Of a stretch of 64,000 bases of DNA, positions 26,341-35,861 are shown one piece after another. This DNA comes from Virgibacillus natechei. Its GTDB lineage: Bacteria; Bacillota; Bacilli; Bacillales; Amphibacillaceae. Position 1 is the stretch's first letter; every line of letters begins with the position of its first letter. Both the position numbers and the translations under genes were made by a program. The stretch covers positions 1,178,001-1,242,000 of the forward strand of contig NZ_CP110224.1 in NCBI RefSeq assembly GCF_026013645.1, read 5' to 3'. The notes beneath the pieces were generated by a model, which had not been told where the DNA came from, did not search any database, and was given only the letters and a program-made list of their open reading frames with translations.

Positions 26341-27531
26341 GTGAAAAAATTAGTAGCTACGGTTGCTACAGGTGTCATTGTAGCTGGCGCTTCTTTATCA
26401 AATGTTTCAGCAGCGGAAGTTCAGGTTCAAAAAGGTGACAGCTTATGGAGTATAGCAAACGCATATAACACGACCGTTGACGACTTATTTGATGTAAATG
26501 ATTTAAAGTCATCTCTTATTCATCCAAACCAAATACTAATCATTGACGAACAATACAAAGTAGAAAAAGGTGACACTTTATCCGGTATCGGAAACAAATT
26601 TGGTGTACGGGTAACTGATTTGAAAGAATGGAATAACCTTAAATCAGATCTCATCACAGTCGGTCAAACGTTAACTATTAAAGATACAAATGCTGAAAAG
26701 AAAGATGTAGCTGTTGCACAAGTACCTGATAATAAATCAGCCAATGTCAACGAATCATCTAACGAAAATAATCAGCCAAGTGAAGAAGTAGAAGCTGAAG
26801 CTGAAGCCGAAGCAGCTGCAAAAGCGCAGGAAGAAGCGGATGCTAAAGCCGCTGCAAAGGCAGAGAAAGAAGCTGAAGCCGAAGCAGCTGTAAAAGCGCA
26901 GGAAGAAGCGGATGCTAAAGCTGCTGCAAAGGCAGAGGAAGAAGCTGAAGCCGAAGCAGCTGAAAAAGCGCAGGAAGAAGCGGATGCTAAAGCCGCTGCA
27001 AAGGCAGAGGAAGAAGCTGAAGCCGAAGCAGCTGCAAAAGCGCAGGAAGAAGCGGACGCTAAAGCCGCTGCAAAGGCAGAGGAAGAAGCTGAGGCCGAAG
27101 CAGCTGCTAAAGCAAAAGAAGAAGCTGAAGCCAAAGCTGCTGCGGAAGCACAGGAAAAACCAAAAGCAGAATCAACTGAAACACAAGAAAAAACGCAGAC
27201 TGTAACAAAAACGGAAGACAATACACAGGAAAATGCTAATGGTGAAACATTTTCTGTAACTTCTACAGCATATACAGCTGGTTGTGAAGGTTGCTCTGGT
27301 ATTACATCAACAGGACTTGACTTAAATGCAAATCCGAATAAAAAGGTAATTGCTGTTGATCCAAGCGTTATTCCACTAGGCTCTAAAGTATATGTTGAAG
27401 GCTATGGCCATGCAGTAGCAGGCGACATCGGTGGCGCAATTAATGGTAATAAAATCGACGTTCATGTTCCAACAACCGAAGACGCATTTAGCTGGGGCGT
27501 ACGTACAGTTGATGTAACTGTAGTAGAGTAG
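26341..27531 (+). CDS. LysM and 3D-domain cell-wall protein (YocH/lytic-transglycosylase-like)
   Basis: 396 residues with a GTG start. Order: signal peptide (1-26, cut after VSAAE); LysM 1 (VQKGDSLWSIANAYNTTVDDLF, about 28-71); LysM 2 (VEKGDTLSGIGNKFGV, about 77-120); a Glu/Ala/Lys-rich rod; and a C-terminal 3D domain from about 305 (SVTSTAYTAG, STGLDLNAN, VIAVDPSVIPLGSKVYV, GDIGGAINGNKIDV). The three Asp of the 3D motif are present. It would bind peptidoglycan through LysM and cleave or remodel it, like YocH/Sceptin proteins. The rod is built from an exact 72-bp tandem repeat, so length may vary between strains. Confidence 0.93.
   Translation: MKKLVATVATGVIVAGASLSNVSAAEVQVQKGDSLWSIANAYNTTVDDLFDVNDLKSSLIHPNQILIIDEQYKVEKGDTLSGIGNKFGVRVTDLKEWNNLKSDLITVGQTLTIKDTNAEKKDVAVAQVPDNKSANVNESSNENNQPSEEVEAEAEAEAAAKAQEEADAKAAAKAEKEAEAEAAVKAQEEADAKAAAKAEEEAEAEAAEKAQEEADAKAAAKAEEEAEAEAAAKAQEEADAKAAAKAEEEAEAEAAAKAKEEAEAKAAAEAQEKPKAESTETQEKTQTVTKTEDNTQENANGETFSVTSTAYTAGCEGCSGITSTGLDLNANPNKKVIAVDPSVIPLGSKVYVEGYGHAVAGDIGGAINGNKIDVHVPTTEDAFSWGVRTVDVTVVE
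26797..27156 (+). repeat. Five 72-bp tandem repeats inside the LysM-3D gene
   Basis: Units start at 26797, 26869, 26941, 27013 and 27085. Each encodes 24 residues beginning EAEAEAA and ending KAAAKAEE or a close variant. Units 1-4 differ at a few bases; unit 5 is more diverged. The peptide is a charged alpha-helical spacer. Confidence 0.9.
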
Positions 27532-27559
27532 TAAATTAATAGAATTAGAATAAATAATA

Positions 27560-27599
27560 AAAGGAAAGCATCTTTATAATAAGATGCTTTCCTTTTTTC
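27560..27599 (+). terminator. Strong terminator of the LysM-3D gene
   Basis: AAAGGAAAGCATCTT and its complement around TATAAT, then TTTTTTC. Confidence 0.92.
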
Positions 27600-27693
27600 T
27601 TTGGCAGTAAAAATAAACGTTTACAAGCACGTTCCCTCATTCAAAAGCCGAAATTATGTTAGTATTGAATATAAACAGAAAAGGGTGACAAGT

Positions 27694-27837
27694 ATGGATG
27701 TATTTCAAGCGATACAGAAACGTCGAGAAATCACCAAATACGAAGATCAACCAATTTCTGATGTGTTAAGAAAAGTAGAGGATGCAGGAATTTTTTCATC
27801 TACGGGAAATAATCTGCAGCCAGAAATTTTAAAATAA
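27694..27837 (+). pseudogene. Nitroreductase family gene, N-terminal fragment
   Basis: From ATG 27694 (AAGGGTGA upstream) 47 codons read MDVFQAIQKRREITKYEDQP, ISDVLRKVEDAG and FSSTGNNLQP. This is the start of an NfsA/NfsB-like flavin nitroreductase, where the text is usually RRSxxxYxDxPI and SPTGNN. The expected 200 or so residue enzyme is cut off by a stop after the first flavin-contact loop, so it cannot be active. It is followed 25 bases later by the CMD-domain gene, with which it may once have been co-transcribed. Confidence 0.7.
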
Positions 27838-27861
27838 ATTTTAACGAAGGGAAGTTTTACC

Positions 27862-28515
27862 ATGTCTAATAGTTTCTATCAAAAAAGCCATATGGCACAT
27901 TTAAACCAATTAAAAGATCTTGCTCCTGAGCAACTACAAGCATTCGCATCGTTTAATGAAGCAGTTTTGAAAGAGGGAGCGCTAACGAAAAAAGAGAAAG
28001 AAATCATCGCTGTAGCAATAGCTCATGTTACTGAATGTCCTTATTGCATTGATTCGCATACGCGAAACGCAAAAGCGGAAGGGGCTTCGCTTGAAGAGTT
28101 GACAGAAGCAGTATTTGTCGTTGCGGGTATCGAAGCAGGTGGAGCAGTAACGCACAGTACACATATGCATGGTGCAAAGGATGCGGAAGCCGGTGATGCG
28201 TTATATCTTCGCTCTAATCTAAAACAACTTGGTAATTTAAGTAAATATGCTCCTGAAGGATTCAAAGGATACGCTGGATTCAATACGGCAGCTATGAAAG
28301 CTGGTAAATTGAGTGTGAAATTCAAGGAAATTATTGCAGTGGCGGTAGCTCATGGCACGCAATGCCCATATTGCATTGAAATTCATACTCAAAATGCGGA
28401 TAAAGAGGGAGCGACCAACGAAGAATTATCAGAAGCTGTTTTAGTGACATCTGCTCTACTTGCAGGTGGAGCCTATGCACACATGGCTAATATGATTGAA
28501 AGCTATGGGGAATAA
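27862..28515 (+). CDS. Double carboxymuconolactone-decarboxylase (AhpD-like) protein
   Basis: 217 residues made of two similar CMD domains (about 15-100 and 125-205). Each has the thiol motif: ECPYCIDSHTRNA near residue 56 and QCPYCIEIHTQNA near residue 169. The Cys-x-x-Cys plus His arrangement is that of alkylhydroperoxidase AhpD, which reduces peroxides using a thiol relay. Most family proteins have a single domain and form trimers or hexamers; here a fused dimer is encoded. It is cytoplasmic, with an oxidative-stress role by family. GAAGGGAAG precedes the ATG. Confidence 0.92.
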   Translation: MSNSFYQKSHMAHLNQLKDLAPEQLQAFASFNEAVLKEGALTKKEKEIIAVAIAHVTECPYCIDSHTRNAKAEGASLEELTEAVFVVAGIEAGGAVTHSTHMHGAKDAEAGDALYLRSNLKQLGNLSKYAPEGFKGYAGFNTAAMKAGKLSVKFKEIIAVAVAHGTQCPYCIEIHTQNADKEGATNEELSEAVLVTSALLAGGAYAHMANMIESYGE

Positions 28516-28605
28516 GGAAATTAGTGATATCTCTACTTAAGTTACGTACAAGGAACTAGTCGTTGTATGTAACAAATTCAACGAATGTTAGATTATCTGT
28601 AAAAC

Positions 28606-28644
28606 AATTTGACTATCAAAATGCGCTGATTTGATAGTCAATTT
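28606..28644 (+). terminator. Terminator of the CMD-protein gene
   Basis: TGACTATCAAA/TTTGATAGTCA arms around a 9-base loop with an ATTTATTT tail. The next 160 bases hold nothing recognisable. Confidence 0.7.
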
Positions 28645-28809
28645 ATTTGTAGACAAGAAAGTATAAACTTACCTAGCCTAACAAAGTAAAGAACACTTTT
28701 TAAAAATCCCTTTAACGAATGCCACGTTTTACGACAGATGCGTATAACAAACATCTGGTAGAATACTAGAATTTTACTTGTTAAATGGTTTTGCTATACT
28801 AATAGAGGA

Positions 28810-28867
28810 TGTTCAAAAGGTCGGTTAAAAATGCCGACTCGGTTCTTTTTATCCTGCTTATTGAACA
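28810..28867 (+). repeat. Dispersed repeat, short copy (TGTTCAA ends)
   Basis: A 58-bp element with TGTTCAA/TTGAACA ends. It is an internally deleted relative of the 319-bp element at 53985. An inner hairpin (GTCGG/CCGAC) is followed by CTTTTTATCCTG. Confidence 0.6.
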
Positions 28868-28902
28868 CGCAAAAAACACACTAATAGAAAGGGGATGAGT
28901 AG

Positions 28903-29685
28903 ATGATCAAAGCAATTCTGTTTGACCTGGATGATACGCTGCTTTGGGATGAGAAGAGTGTTGAAGAGACGTTTAAAGCAACTTGTGAGATTGCAGCGAA
29001 GAAATATGATATTGATCCTATTATGCTAGAAGAGAAGGTTCGTAAAAATGCTCGGGCGCTATACATGTCTTATGATACATATGATTTTACACAGATGATT
29101 GGGATAAATCCATTTGAAGGTCTGTGGGGTAATTTTATGGATGATGGTGAATCTTTTCGCAGATTAAGAGAGCTGGCTCCAGTGTATCGCAGAGATGCCT
29201 GGACGAGTGGGTTGAATGATTTAGGTATTGATGATCCAGCATTTGGCCATGAGCTGGCAGAGACTTTTCCCAAGATTCGAAGGGAAATGCCTTTTGTATA
29301 CACGGATACCTTTCGCGTTTTAGATCAGTTAAGAGGGGAGTATCAATTATTGCTCCTTACCAATGGTTCTCCTGATCTGCAGCAAACTAAACTTGATATT
29401 ACGCCGGAACTTGTGCCATATTTTGACCATATTGTCGTTTCAGGTGCTTTTGGAAAGGGGAAACCGGACGTGTCTATTTTTGAACATGCACTGGATCTTC
29501 TTTCTGTTCAAAAGGATGAGGCAGTAATGGTCGGAGATAATCTAATGACAGATATTCTAGGTGCATCGAGGGTAGGAATGGATTCAGTCTGGCTAAATCG
29601 CAAGCAAAACACGTCAAGGGATATCAATCCAACGTATGAAATCTCGGATTTGGAGAAGTTAGTTCCACTAGTTAAGAAGCTTTAA
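28903..29685 (+). CDS. HAD-superfamily hydrolase (YjjG/HAD-IA type)
   Basis: 260 residues. Motif I is [12 protein letters not shown] with both Asp, motif II is LLTNGSP, motif III has the Lys in [14 protein letters not shown], and motif IV is [13 protein letters not shown] helical type I cap lies between about 15 and 120. It is likely a phosphatase on a small phosphorylated metabolite; the family includes nucleotidase YjjG and phosphoglycolate phosphatase-like enzymes, and I cannot choose between them. AAAGGGG precedes the ATG. Confidence 0.92.
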   Translation: MIKAILFDLDDTLLWDEKSVEETFKATCEIAAKKYDIDPIMLEEKVRKNARALYMSYDTYDFTQMIGINPFEGLWGNFMDDGESFRRLRELAPVYRRDAWTSGLNDLGIDDPAFGHELAETFPKIRREMPFVYTDTFRVLDQLRGEYQLLLLTNGSPDLQQTKLDITPELVPYFDHIVVSGAFGKGKPDVSIFEHALDLLSVQKDEAVMVGDNLMTDILGASRVGMDSVWLNRKQNTSRDINPTYEISDLEKLVPLVKKL

Positions 29686-29791
29686 AGAAGTATTGATATG
29701 CTTATTTATATTTCCATTGTATTACGCTTACACATAGATTTGAATTACTTGTGAAAACTACATGTAACTTGTTGTATGAGGGGCGAATGTA

Positions 29792-30373
29792 ATGGAAAAG
29801 AATCATTTAGAATCCTATCTAGAGATTAAATCATTGAAAGAGCAAGTAACCCAGTTAGAGGCAGATTACTGGTATATGTACTCTAATATTGAAACATGGG
29901 AATTTTGGGTGATGTTACTGTTATTTTTTATTATGCCATTAGTGGTTTTATACTTTTTAATCGATAGAAGTAAAATATTCTTATTAGGTTTCTATGGTTT
30001 TAATATTCATGTTTGGTTTGGCTATACAAACTCATGGGGAGATAGACAGGGATTGTGGGGATATCCACACGAACTTGCGCCTTTTCTTACAGGAAATATA
30101 TCCCTAGAAGCTACATTGATTCCGGTAGCATTTATGTTGGTTTATCAATGGACATTAAATAATAACAAAAATTATTACCTTTATACACTAGGATTAACAA
30201 TCTTTTTATCATTTATCATTAAACCAGTGCTAACGTTGCATGATTTGTTTGAATTACATAAAGGGGCTAACTTCTTACATTTATTTCTAATGTATATTGG
30301 GATATTCCTCTTTTCTAAATTGATTACAACTGTATTTATAAAGATGCAGAAAAACCAGATTCGTCCTACTTGA
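29792..30373 (+). CDS. CBO0543-like membrane protein
   Basis: 193 residues. A short N-terminal coiled coil (ESYLEIKSLKEQVTQLEADYW) precedes about five hydrophobic helices (50-72, 75-95, 110-130, 137-155, 162-182). Tryptophan-rich loops (WFGYTNSWGDRQGLWGYP) recall the CBO0543 group of spore-former membrane proteins, whose function is unknown. It is a single gene that ends at a bidirectional terminator. Confidence 0.75.
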   Translation: MEKNHLESYLEIKSLKEQVTQLEADYWYMYSNIETWEFWVMLLLFFIMPLVVLYFLIDRSKIFLLGFYGFNIHVWFGYTNSWGDRQGLWGYPHELAPFLTGNISLEATLIPVAFMLVYQWTLNNNKNYYLYTLGLTIFLSFIIKPVLTLHDLFELHKGANFLHLFLMYIGIFLFSKLITTVFIKMQKNQIRPT

Positions 30374-30502
30374 TAGCTTTGAGTATCGTTTTTCATGACC
30401 ACTACTTTTTTCTAGGCTGTTTTCTAAAAGATTGTTGTTATTATTATATTAAAAATTTCAACTGCGGACATAATAGCAACAAAAAGCCCTTTTCCTAAGT
30501 CA

Positions 30503-30542
30503 AAACAGCATGTGATCTGAATTCAAAGATCACATGCTGTTT
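30503..30542. terminator. Bidirectional terminator between the membrane protein and serA
   Basis: Perfect 16-bp arms (AAACAGCATGTGATCT and complement) around an 8-base loop. Confidence 0.88.
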
Positions 30543-30552
30543 AGCTTTTACT

Positions 30553-32139
30553 TCATAGGTCTATCCCTGTCACGTCATAAATTTCTTCTAATTGTTTTAA
30601 TGTCTCTAGTTCATCCTGTTCCATATGCTTATCGACCGTCAGCACCATGATTGCATTCCCGCCGATATCGGATCGATCCACTTGCATGGTTGCAATATTG
30701 ATATTGTGTTCTGCGAGAAGGGATCCCATCCTGCCAATCACACCTGGCTGGTCTTTATGATGAATGACAACGATATGTCCAACTGGTGTGACATCAACAC
30801 TGTAATCATCTACTTTCACAATTCGTGGTCCCATACCATTTAACAAAGTTCCTGACACGCTTCTAGTTCCAGATTTTGTTTTGACCTCAACAGTTAGCAG
30901 ATTGGTAAAGCCTTTCGTTGATGTCGTTTTACTTTCATGAACGGTTATTCCTTTTCTTTCGGCTAAATAAAGAGCATTCACGTCATTTACATGGTCGCCG
31001 AGATGTCGTTGCAGCAGTCCTTTTACCGTGTTTCGGGTTAACGGTGCTACTTCTAATTCAGATAAATCACCAGAGTAATAGATATTTACTTCTTCCGCTA
31101 CATCTTGTGTTAAGCCAATCAGGAAGGAGCCTAGCTTTTCCGCTAAATTAAAGTAAGGTTCAATTTTATTCATAATTTCTCTTGGTACAGAAGGTAAGTT
31201 AACTGGATTTTTGACCAATCCACCTGTTAAAAAAGTTCCAACATCATGACTGACATCGACTGCCACATTTTCCTGTGCCTCAAAGGTGCTTGCGCCTAAG
31301 TGCGGTGTCGCAATTACTTCTGGTAGTTCCAGTAGTTTGTTATCCAGGAATGGTTCTTCCTCAAATACATCCAATGCAGCGCCCACGACTTTTTTGGAGA
31401 TAATTGCGTCGTATAATGCTTCCTCATCAATGATTCCGCCACGAGCACAATTGATGATCTGCACGCCTTGTTTCATATTTTGAAAAGCTTCTGCATTAAT
31501 CATATGCTTCGTTTCTTTCAACAAAGGAGTATGGATGGTAATAAAGTCTGCTGCTTTAAGAACCTCTTCAACTGTGCCATAACGAATCCCCATCTTTTCT
31601 GCTGTTTCTTCTGTTAGGAATGGGTCATATGCCATCACATTCATGCGTTGTCCTTTTGCTCTAGAGGATACTTCTGCACCAATTCTACCAAGACCGATTA
31701 CGCCAAGTGTTTTGTTTTTCAGTTCCACTCCGACATACTTTTTTCGCTCCCATTGATGGTTTTTCAATGCGTTATAGGCCTGCGGAATTTTCCTTGATAG
31801 AGACATAATCATAGCCATTGTATGCTCTGCTGCTGAGTTTGTATTCCCATTAGGGGCATTGACAACAATAATGCCGTGTTCGGTAGCAGCATTTAAGTCG
31901 ATATTATCTACTCCAACCCCTGCACGGGCGATAATTTTCAAGTTGGTAGCTTTCTCGATTATTTCGCTTGTAACTTGTGTCTGACTTCTAACTAGTAGCG
32001 CATCGAAATCAGCAATTTTTTCTCCTAGTTCATCTGGTGTTAAATTCGTATCGGTAATAATGTTCACATTTTCCAAGCTACGAAGGGGTTGAATACCTTC
32101 TTCACTAAGTGGATCCGCAATTAATATATGAAACGTCAT
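30553..32139 (-). CDS. serA: D-3-phosphoglycerate dehydrogenase
   Basis: 528 residues, the long bacterial form. It oxidises 3-phosphoglycerate to 3-phosphohydroxypyruvate, the first step of serine synthesis. The NAD motif is GLGRIGAEVSSRAKG. The catalytic Arg is in NCARGGIID, the Glu in VFEEEPF and the His in TPHLGAST. An intervening domain (about 320-450) and a C-terminal ACT domain (about 455-528, VIHHKDQPGVIGRMGSLL) follow; the latter is the serine-sensing module in many homologues. AGGGGG lies 9 bases before the ATG. The gene is divergent from the proline T-box operon. Confidence 0.96.
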   Translation of the reverse strand: MTFHILIADPLSEEGIQPLRSLENVNIITDTNLTPDELGEKIADFDALLVRSQTQVTSEIIEKATNLKIIARAGVGVDNIDLNAATEHGIIVVNAPNGNTNSAAEHTMAMIMSLSRKIPQAYNALKNHQWERKKYVGVELKNKTLGVIGLGRIGAEVSSRAKGQRMNVMAYDPFLTEETAEKMGIRYGTVEEVLKAADFITIHTPLLKETKHMINAEAFQNMKQGVQIINCARGGIIDEEALYDAIISKKVVGAALDVFEEEPFLDNKLLELPEVIATPHLGASTFEAQENVAVDVSHDVGTFLTGGLVKNPVNLPSVPREIMNKIEPYFNLAEKLGSFLIGLTQDVAEEVNIYYSGDLSELEVAPLTRNTVKGLLQRHLGDHVNDVNALYLAERKGITVHESKTTSTKGFTNLLTVEVKTKSGTRSVSGTLLNGMGPRIVKVDDYSVDVTPVGHIVVIHHKDQPGVIGRMGSLLAEHNINIATMQVDRSDIGGNAIMVLTVDKHMEQDELETLKQLEEIYDVTGIDL

Positions 32140-32474
32140 TATGGTACCCCCTCTATCTATTGTCCTAAATAAATTTCTCGAGCTGCTCGTTTTCCTGTGC
32201 CAAGTAATTGGTGAAAGGCTTCGTGCACGTATGCAGGAAGAACGTTTTTAGACTTTCTCATTTGCCAGCAAAAACAAATTTCGTACATATAAATATTTCT
32301 AATGATATCAGATCTAGATTAGTTGTCAATGAATTTTGTTAATTAGCAATGAAAGTGTCGAAGGGTTCAGTCACTTATGGTCGCTGTTCCCCTTGACATA
32401 AAAGAGGATTCGGTTCATAATAATTCTAATAGATATAAATGAACGTTAACGAAGGATTAGTATGTGTATCTTGA

Positions 32475-32680
32475 TGTAATAGAGAGCGGAATTTATGAGC
32501 TGAAAGGTTCCGCATGCAGACAAGCCATAGAACCTGCCTTCAGAGTCCCGTCGTAATAGTTGGGCGCTTCTTCAGCGTTATCGGAGTAAAGTGGAATGTG
32601 CAGGAACATTCAATAATGGTGGTACCGCGGAAGCGAAGCTCTTTCGTCCTTTTTACAAGGGATGAATGGGCTTTTTTTAT
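32475..32680 (+). ncRNA. T-box leader, proline-specific, before proBA
   Basis: Stem I starts at AGAGAGCGG. A GAA-CCT-GCC segment (CCT at 32533-32535) fits a proline specifier codon. The T-box proper AATGGTGGTACCGCGG is at 32615-32630, followed by a terminator whose arms include GCTCTTTCGTCC and GGGATGAATGGGC with a T7 tail. Uncharged tRNA-Pro would pair with CCU and with the T-box bulge to prevent termination. This matches the known tRNA-Pro control of proBA in Bacillus. Confidence 0.93.
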
Positions 32681-32711
32681 GTCGTATTAAAAAAATCTAG
32701 GAGCAATCAAC

Positions 32712-33812
32712 ATGGGAAAAAAACGAATCGTTGTCAAAATAGGTAGTAGTTCTTTAACAAATGATAAAGGTGAAGTTGATCAGGGGAAATTAGCTGAACA
32801 TATTCAAGCTCTGGCAGCTCTTCGCCAGGCAAATCATGAGGTTATTTTAGTTTCTTCGGGGGCAGTTGCGGCAGGCTTTACTGGATTAGGCTATTCTTCC
32901 AGACCTGTAACAATTAAAGGGAAGCAAGCGGCGGCGGCTGTAGGACAGGGATTGTTAATTCAATCCTATATTGAAAAATTAAAAGCGTTCAATCTTATTT
33001 CTGCGCAACTTTTATTAACGCGAAATGATTTTTCCAATCGGGAACGCTATCGAAATGCTTTTTCTACAATCACGGAGCTGTTGGAACGCGGAATCCTGCC
33101 AATTATTAACGAAAATGATACCGTATCGATTGAAGAATTGACATTTGGCGATAATGATATGCTTTCAGCGCTTGTCAGTGGTTTTGTCCATGCAGATCAG
33201 CTGATTATTTTAACAGACATAAACGGGCTTTATGATGGAAACCCACGGAAGGATCCACTTGCTGAGAAGATTCATTTTCTGGAAAATATTACAGATGACA
33301 TGGTTAATGGGACTGATGATACAGGTTCAAAAGTTGGCACAGGCGGGATGAAGTCAAAACTACTTGCTGCAAAAACGGCGATGACGCTTGGCGTACCTGT
33401 CTTTATCGGCCACGGGAATGGTACAACTAAATTGCTGGACGTATTAAACGGGGAAGGGGACGGCACTTATATTGCCAATCAGTTCCATGCTCCGGTTAAT
33501 ACGAGGAAACAATGGATTGCATTGCATTCGGAAAGTGCTGGGGAAATTTATGTCGATCAGGGTGCAGAAGAGGCCATTTTATATAATGGAAAAAGCTTAT
33601 TACCTGCAGGCGTTTTTAATGTAAAAGGAACATTCCATAAAGGGGATGTGGTAAACGTATATGGTACAAGCGGTTTTTTGGGCAAAGGTGAAATTAATTG
33701 TTCATCAGATGAACTAAAAAAAACAGTCGAAAAACGAGATGACGTGCGTGGTGTTGGAAAGTCCGCTGAAGTTATCCATCGTGACGGCTGGGTGAAAATG
33801 GGGAGTGAATAA
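32712..33812 (+). CDS. proB: Glutamate 5-kinase
   Basis: 366 residues. The amino-acid kinase domain (1-255: [41 protein letters not shown]) precedes a C-terminal PUA domain (about 275-360). It phosphorylates glutamate to gamma-glutamyl phosphate, the first step of proline synthesis. The ATG is 32 bases after the T-box terminator. The stop codon and the downstream proA Shine-Dalgarno overlap, giving tight coupling. Under T-box control this set responds to proline limitation. Proline made for protein synthesis, rather than the osmotic pool, is the usual role of such a copy. Confidence 0.96.
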   Translation: MGKKRIVVKIGSSSLTNDKGEVDQGKLAEHIQALAALRQANHEVILVSSGAVAAGFTGLGYSSRPVTIKGKQAAAAVGQGLLIQSYIEKLKAFNLISAQLLLTRNDFSNRERYRNAFSTITELLERGILPIINENDTVSIEELTFGDNDMLSALVSGFVHADQLIILTDINGLYDGNPRKDPLAEKIHFLENITDDMVNGTDDTGSKVGTGGMKSKLLAAKTAMTLGVPVFIGHGNGTTKLLDVLNGEGDGTYIANQFHAPVNTRKQWIALHSESAGEIYVDQGAEEAILYNGKSLLPAGVFNVKGTFHKGDVVNVYGTSGFLGKGEINCSSDELKKTVEKRDDVRGVGKSAEVIHRDGWVKMGSE

Positions 33813-33813
33813 C

Positions 33814-35061
33814 ATGACGGAAGTGCGAAAAAAGGGGCAAGCGGCTAAAGAAGCTAGTTATGTATTGACAGGGGTAACGAGTGATGAAAAAAATGCTGCG
33901 TTACATGTTATTGCGGAACAGCTGGTAGCAGATCAAGCGAGCATTCTTGCAGAAAATGAGAAGGATATCAGCGAAGGAAAAGCCAAGGGCCTGTCTGAAG
34001 CGGTGCTCGATCGTATTATGTTAAATGAAACACGGATAAAAGAAATGGCCTCAGCGATTAAGCAGATAGCTGAGTTGGAAGATCCGATCGGAGAATTACT
34101 TGAAACGATTGAAAAAGAAAATGGTTTGCAGATTCAAAAAAAACGGGTTCCTATAGGTGTCATTGGGATGATTTACGAGGCAAGGCCAAATGTGACGATT
34201 GATGCGGCAACACTAACCTTGAAAACAGGAAATGCGGTGATTTTAAGAGGAAGCTCTTCAGCTACATTTTCCAATATCGCACTTGTTGGCTCCATTCACC
34301 ATGCACTTGAAAAGAGTGCTCTGCCGGTGGATGCGGTGCAATTAATAGAGGACACAAACAGAGAAACGGCAAAAGAATTATTTCAGTTAAACGATTATTT
34401 AGATGTGTTGATACCAAGAGGTGGGAAAAAATTAATAGATACCGTTGTCCGTGAATCGACGGTACCAGTCATCGAAACAGGAGCGGGCAATTGCCACATG
34501 TTTATTGACGAAACTGCTAAAAAAGGGATGGTGGAGGAAATTGTATTAAACGCGAAACTGCAGCGGCCATCGGTCTGTAATGCAACAGAGTCGATTTTGA
34601 TTCATGAGAAGTGGTTTGAGAAGCATGGAGCCAGCTTACTTTCTCAACTCGATGCAAAAGGTGTGGAGATATATGGGGATGAAGCAGTTTGTAACGCATT
34701 TTCAGAAGCAAGATCTGCGACAGAAGAAGATTGGTATAGTGAATACCTAGGTTTATCTGTCAGCGTTAAGTTGGTTTCAACGAATGTAGAGGCCATCGAG
34801 CATATAAATAAATATGGTACGAAACATTCCGAAGCCATTATTACAGAAGACGATCAACATGCTGCTATTTTCCTGCAACATGTAGATGCAGCAGCTGTCT
34901 ATCACAATGCTTCTACAAGGTTTACAGATGGATTTGAATTAGGTTATGGAGCAGAAATTGGTATTAGTACACAAAAACTACATGCGAGAGGCCCAATGGG
35001 GCTACCTGCATTGACGTCGAGTAAATTTTATATATATGGGAATGGGCAGATTCGGAACTAA
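33814..35061 (+). CDS. proA: Gamma-glutamyl phosphate reductase
   Basis: 415 residues from ATG 33814 (GGGGAG 8 bases upstream, inside the end of proB), the same length as Bacillus ProA. It is an NADPH-dependent reductase giving glutamate-5-semialdehyde. The nucleophile Cys is in [12 protein letters not shown]. Other landmarks are [22 protein letters not shown] and [12 protein letters not shown]. It is the second gene of proBA. The 3' end of the gene and its terminator are duplicated at about 36.3-36.5 kb. Confidence 0.96.
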   Translation: MTEVRKKGQAAKEASYVLTGVTSDEKNAALHVIAEQLVADQASILAENEKDISEGKAKGLSEAVLDRIMLNETRIKEMASAIKQIAELEDPIGELLETIEKENGLQIQKKRVPIGVIGMIYEARPNVTIDAATLTLKTGNAVILRGSSSATFSNIALVGSIHHALEKSALPVDAVQLIEDTNRETAKELFQLNDYLDVLIPRGGKKLIDTVVRESTVPVIETGAGNCHMFIDETAKKGMVEEIVLNAKLQRPSVCNATESILIHEKWFEKHGASLLSQLDAKGVEIYGDEAVCNAFSEARSATEEDWYSEYLGLSVSVKLVSTNVEAIEHINKYGTKHSEAIITEDDQHAAIFLQHVDAAAVYHNASTRFTDGFELGYGAEIGISTQKLHARGPMGLPALTSSKFYIYGNGQIRN

Positions 35062-35190
35062 CAAAACGTAAGCGAACAGTTAATGATGCTGTTCGCTTAT
35101 TTTCATTCCATTTGAAAGGAAAATTGATTCTCTTTTTTAAAGATACCTTTATCATAGACGCGCTCATGAAATGTGACGTTATCTTGATTG
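35054..35190. repeat. Direct repeat copy A (proA end, terminator, NRDE-gene 3' end)
   Basis: 137 bp nearly identical (about two mismatches) to 36392-36528. It contains the end of proA, the proA terminator and, on the minus strand, the last 29 or so codons of the NRDE-family gene (VTFHERVYDKGIFKKENQF). The latter is a truncated duplicate, since the complete NRDE gene ends in copy B. Confidence 0.9.
35069..35103 (+). terminator. Terminator of proBA
   Basis: TAAGCGAACAG/CTGTTCGCTTA arms then TTTTC. The arms relate to the GGCGAACAG palindrome family found elsewhere in this window. Confidence 0.82.
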
Positions 35191-35545
35191 TTCGATTGAC
35201 CGAACAGTGCCTGTGACACCTCGGATTTTGTCGAATTCTGGATCTGATGCTCTGACCGCGGGATAAACAGCTGTGAACGCTGGATGAGGAACTCTGAACG
35301 ATGAAACAACAGTCCTTCTCACCACAACAATCGGAATGAAGTCTGCCTAGTGCGATTGGGAGGGCTAAAGGCGGAAGCAGGAAACACACAACAGATCGAA
35401 TCAATCAAATCGTTCATAGATTTGAAGAACAAGTGGATGAGATGAAAACACAAGAAGTGACATATAAATACAAAGTTTCTATGATGCTGGGTAATTGAAA
35501 TCGGATTATCGCAGTTTGAATTCAGCATAGAAATGGGCTTATTAA
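35191..35545. other. Intergenic stretch with decayed sequence
   Basis: It contains a degenerate stretch (GACCGAACAGTGCCTG, then short GCTCTGA/GCTGGATGA units) like that at 37257-37396. From about 35380 a coding-like tail reads TDRINQIVHRFEEQVDEM and TYKYKVSMMLGN to a stop near 35499. The tail has no start and I cannot assign it to a family. Probably a relic of a lost gene. Confidence 0.4.
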
Positions 35546-35548
35546 CAA

Positions 35549-35577
35549 TGGATATCATATCAGCAAAGTGATATAAT
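35549..35577 (+). promoter_or_regulatory. Likely promoter of the toxin-antitoxin operon
   Basis: A perfect TATAAT (35572-35577) lies 26 bases before the antitoxin ATG, with a poor -35 (TGGATA) 17 bases upstream, as is common for autorepressed operons. Confidence 0.5.
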
Positions 35578-35602
35578 AAGAATATATTATGGAGGTGCTA
35601 AT

Positions 35603-35860
35603 ATGCCAAACATTCGCCCAAGTTCGGACTTGAGAAATAATTACAATGAGATATCGGAATTTTGCCATAAATATAATGAGCCAATGTATATTACGAAAAA
35701 CGGCCAAGAGGATTTAGCAGTTATGAGTATTGAAACATACGAAAAAATTATTGGTAAATTTGAGCTTTATACGTTAATAGATGAAGGTATCAACTCCATG
35801 AAAGTAGAGGAAGTTCGTCCATTCAGGGATGCCTTGTCGGACATCCAAAAGGATTTATAA
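35603..35860 (+). CDS. Phd/YefM-family antitoxin
   Basis: 85 residues. The N-terminal DNA-binding fold is MPNIRPSSDLRNNYNEIS, then PMYITKNGQEDLAVMSIETYEKI, the usual Phd/YefM text. A C-terminal acidic helix wraps the toxin. GGAGG is 7 bases before the ATG. The toxin start lies 1 base after its stop. It is expected to neutralise the toxin and repress the operon. The cassette sits between two direct repeats of the proA/NRDE junction. Confidence 0.93.
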   Translation: MPNIRPSSDLRNNYNEISEFCHKYNEPMYITKNGQEDLAVMSIETYEKIIGKFELYTLIDEGINSMKVEEVRPFRDALSDIQKDL

Positions 35861-35861
35861 A

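Noticed and set aside
26797..27156. Regularly spaced repeats that might suggest a CRISPR array
   Set aside because: The units are contiguous, in frame with a protein, and have no unique spacers.
26772..27221. Long minus-strand frame of 149 codons rich in Ala/Ser
   Set aside because: It is the antisense reading of the 72-bp Glu/Ala/Lys repeat array. It has no ribosome binding site and its composition is a direct consequence of the repeat.
35103..35404. Minus-strand frames of 68 and 146 codons after proA
   Set aside because: They arise from the truncated duplicate of the NRDE gene end fused to decayed intergenic sequence. Only the last 29 or so codons have homology, within this window.
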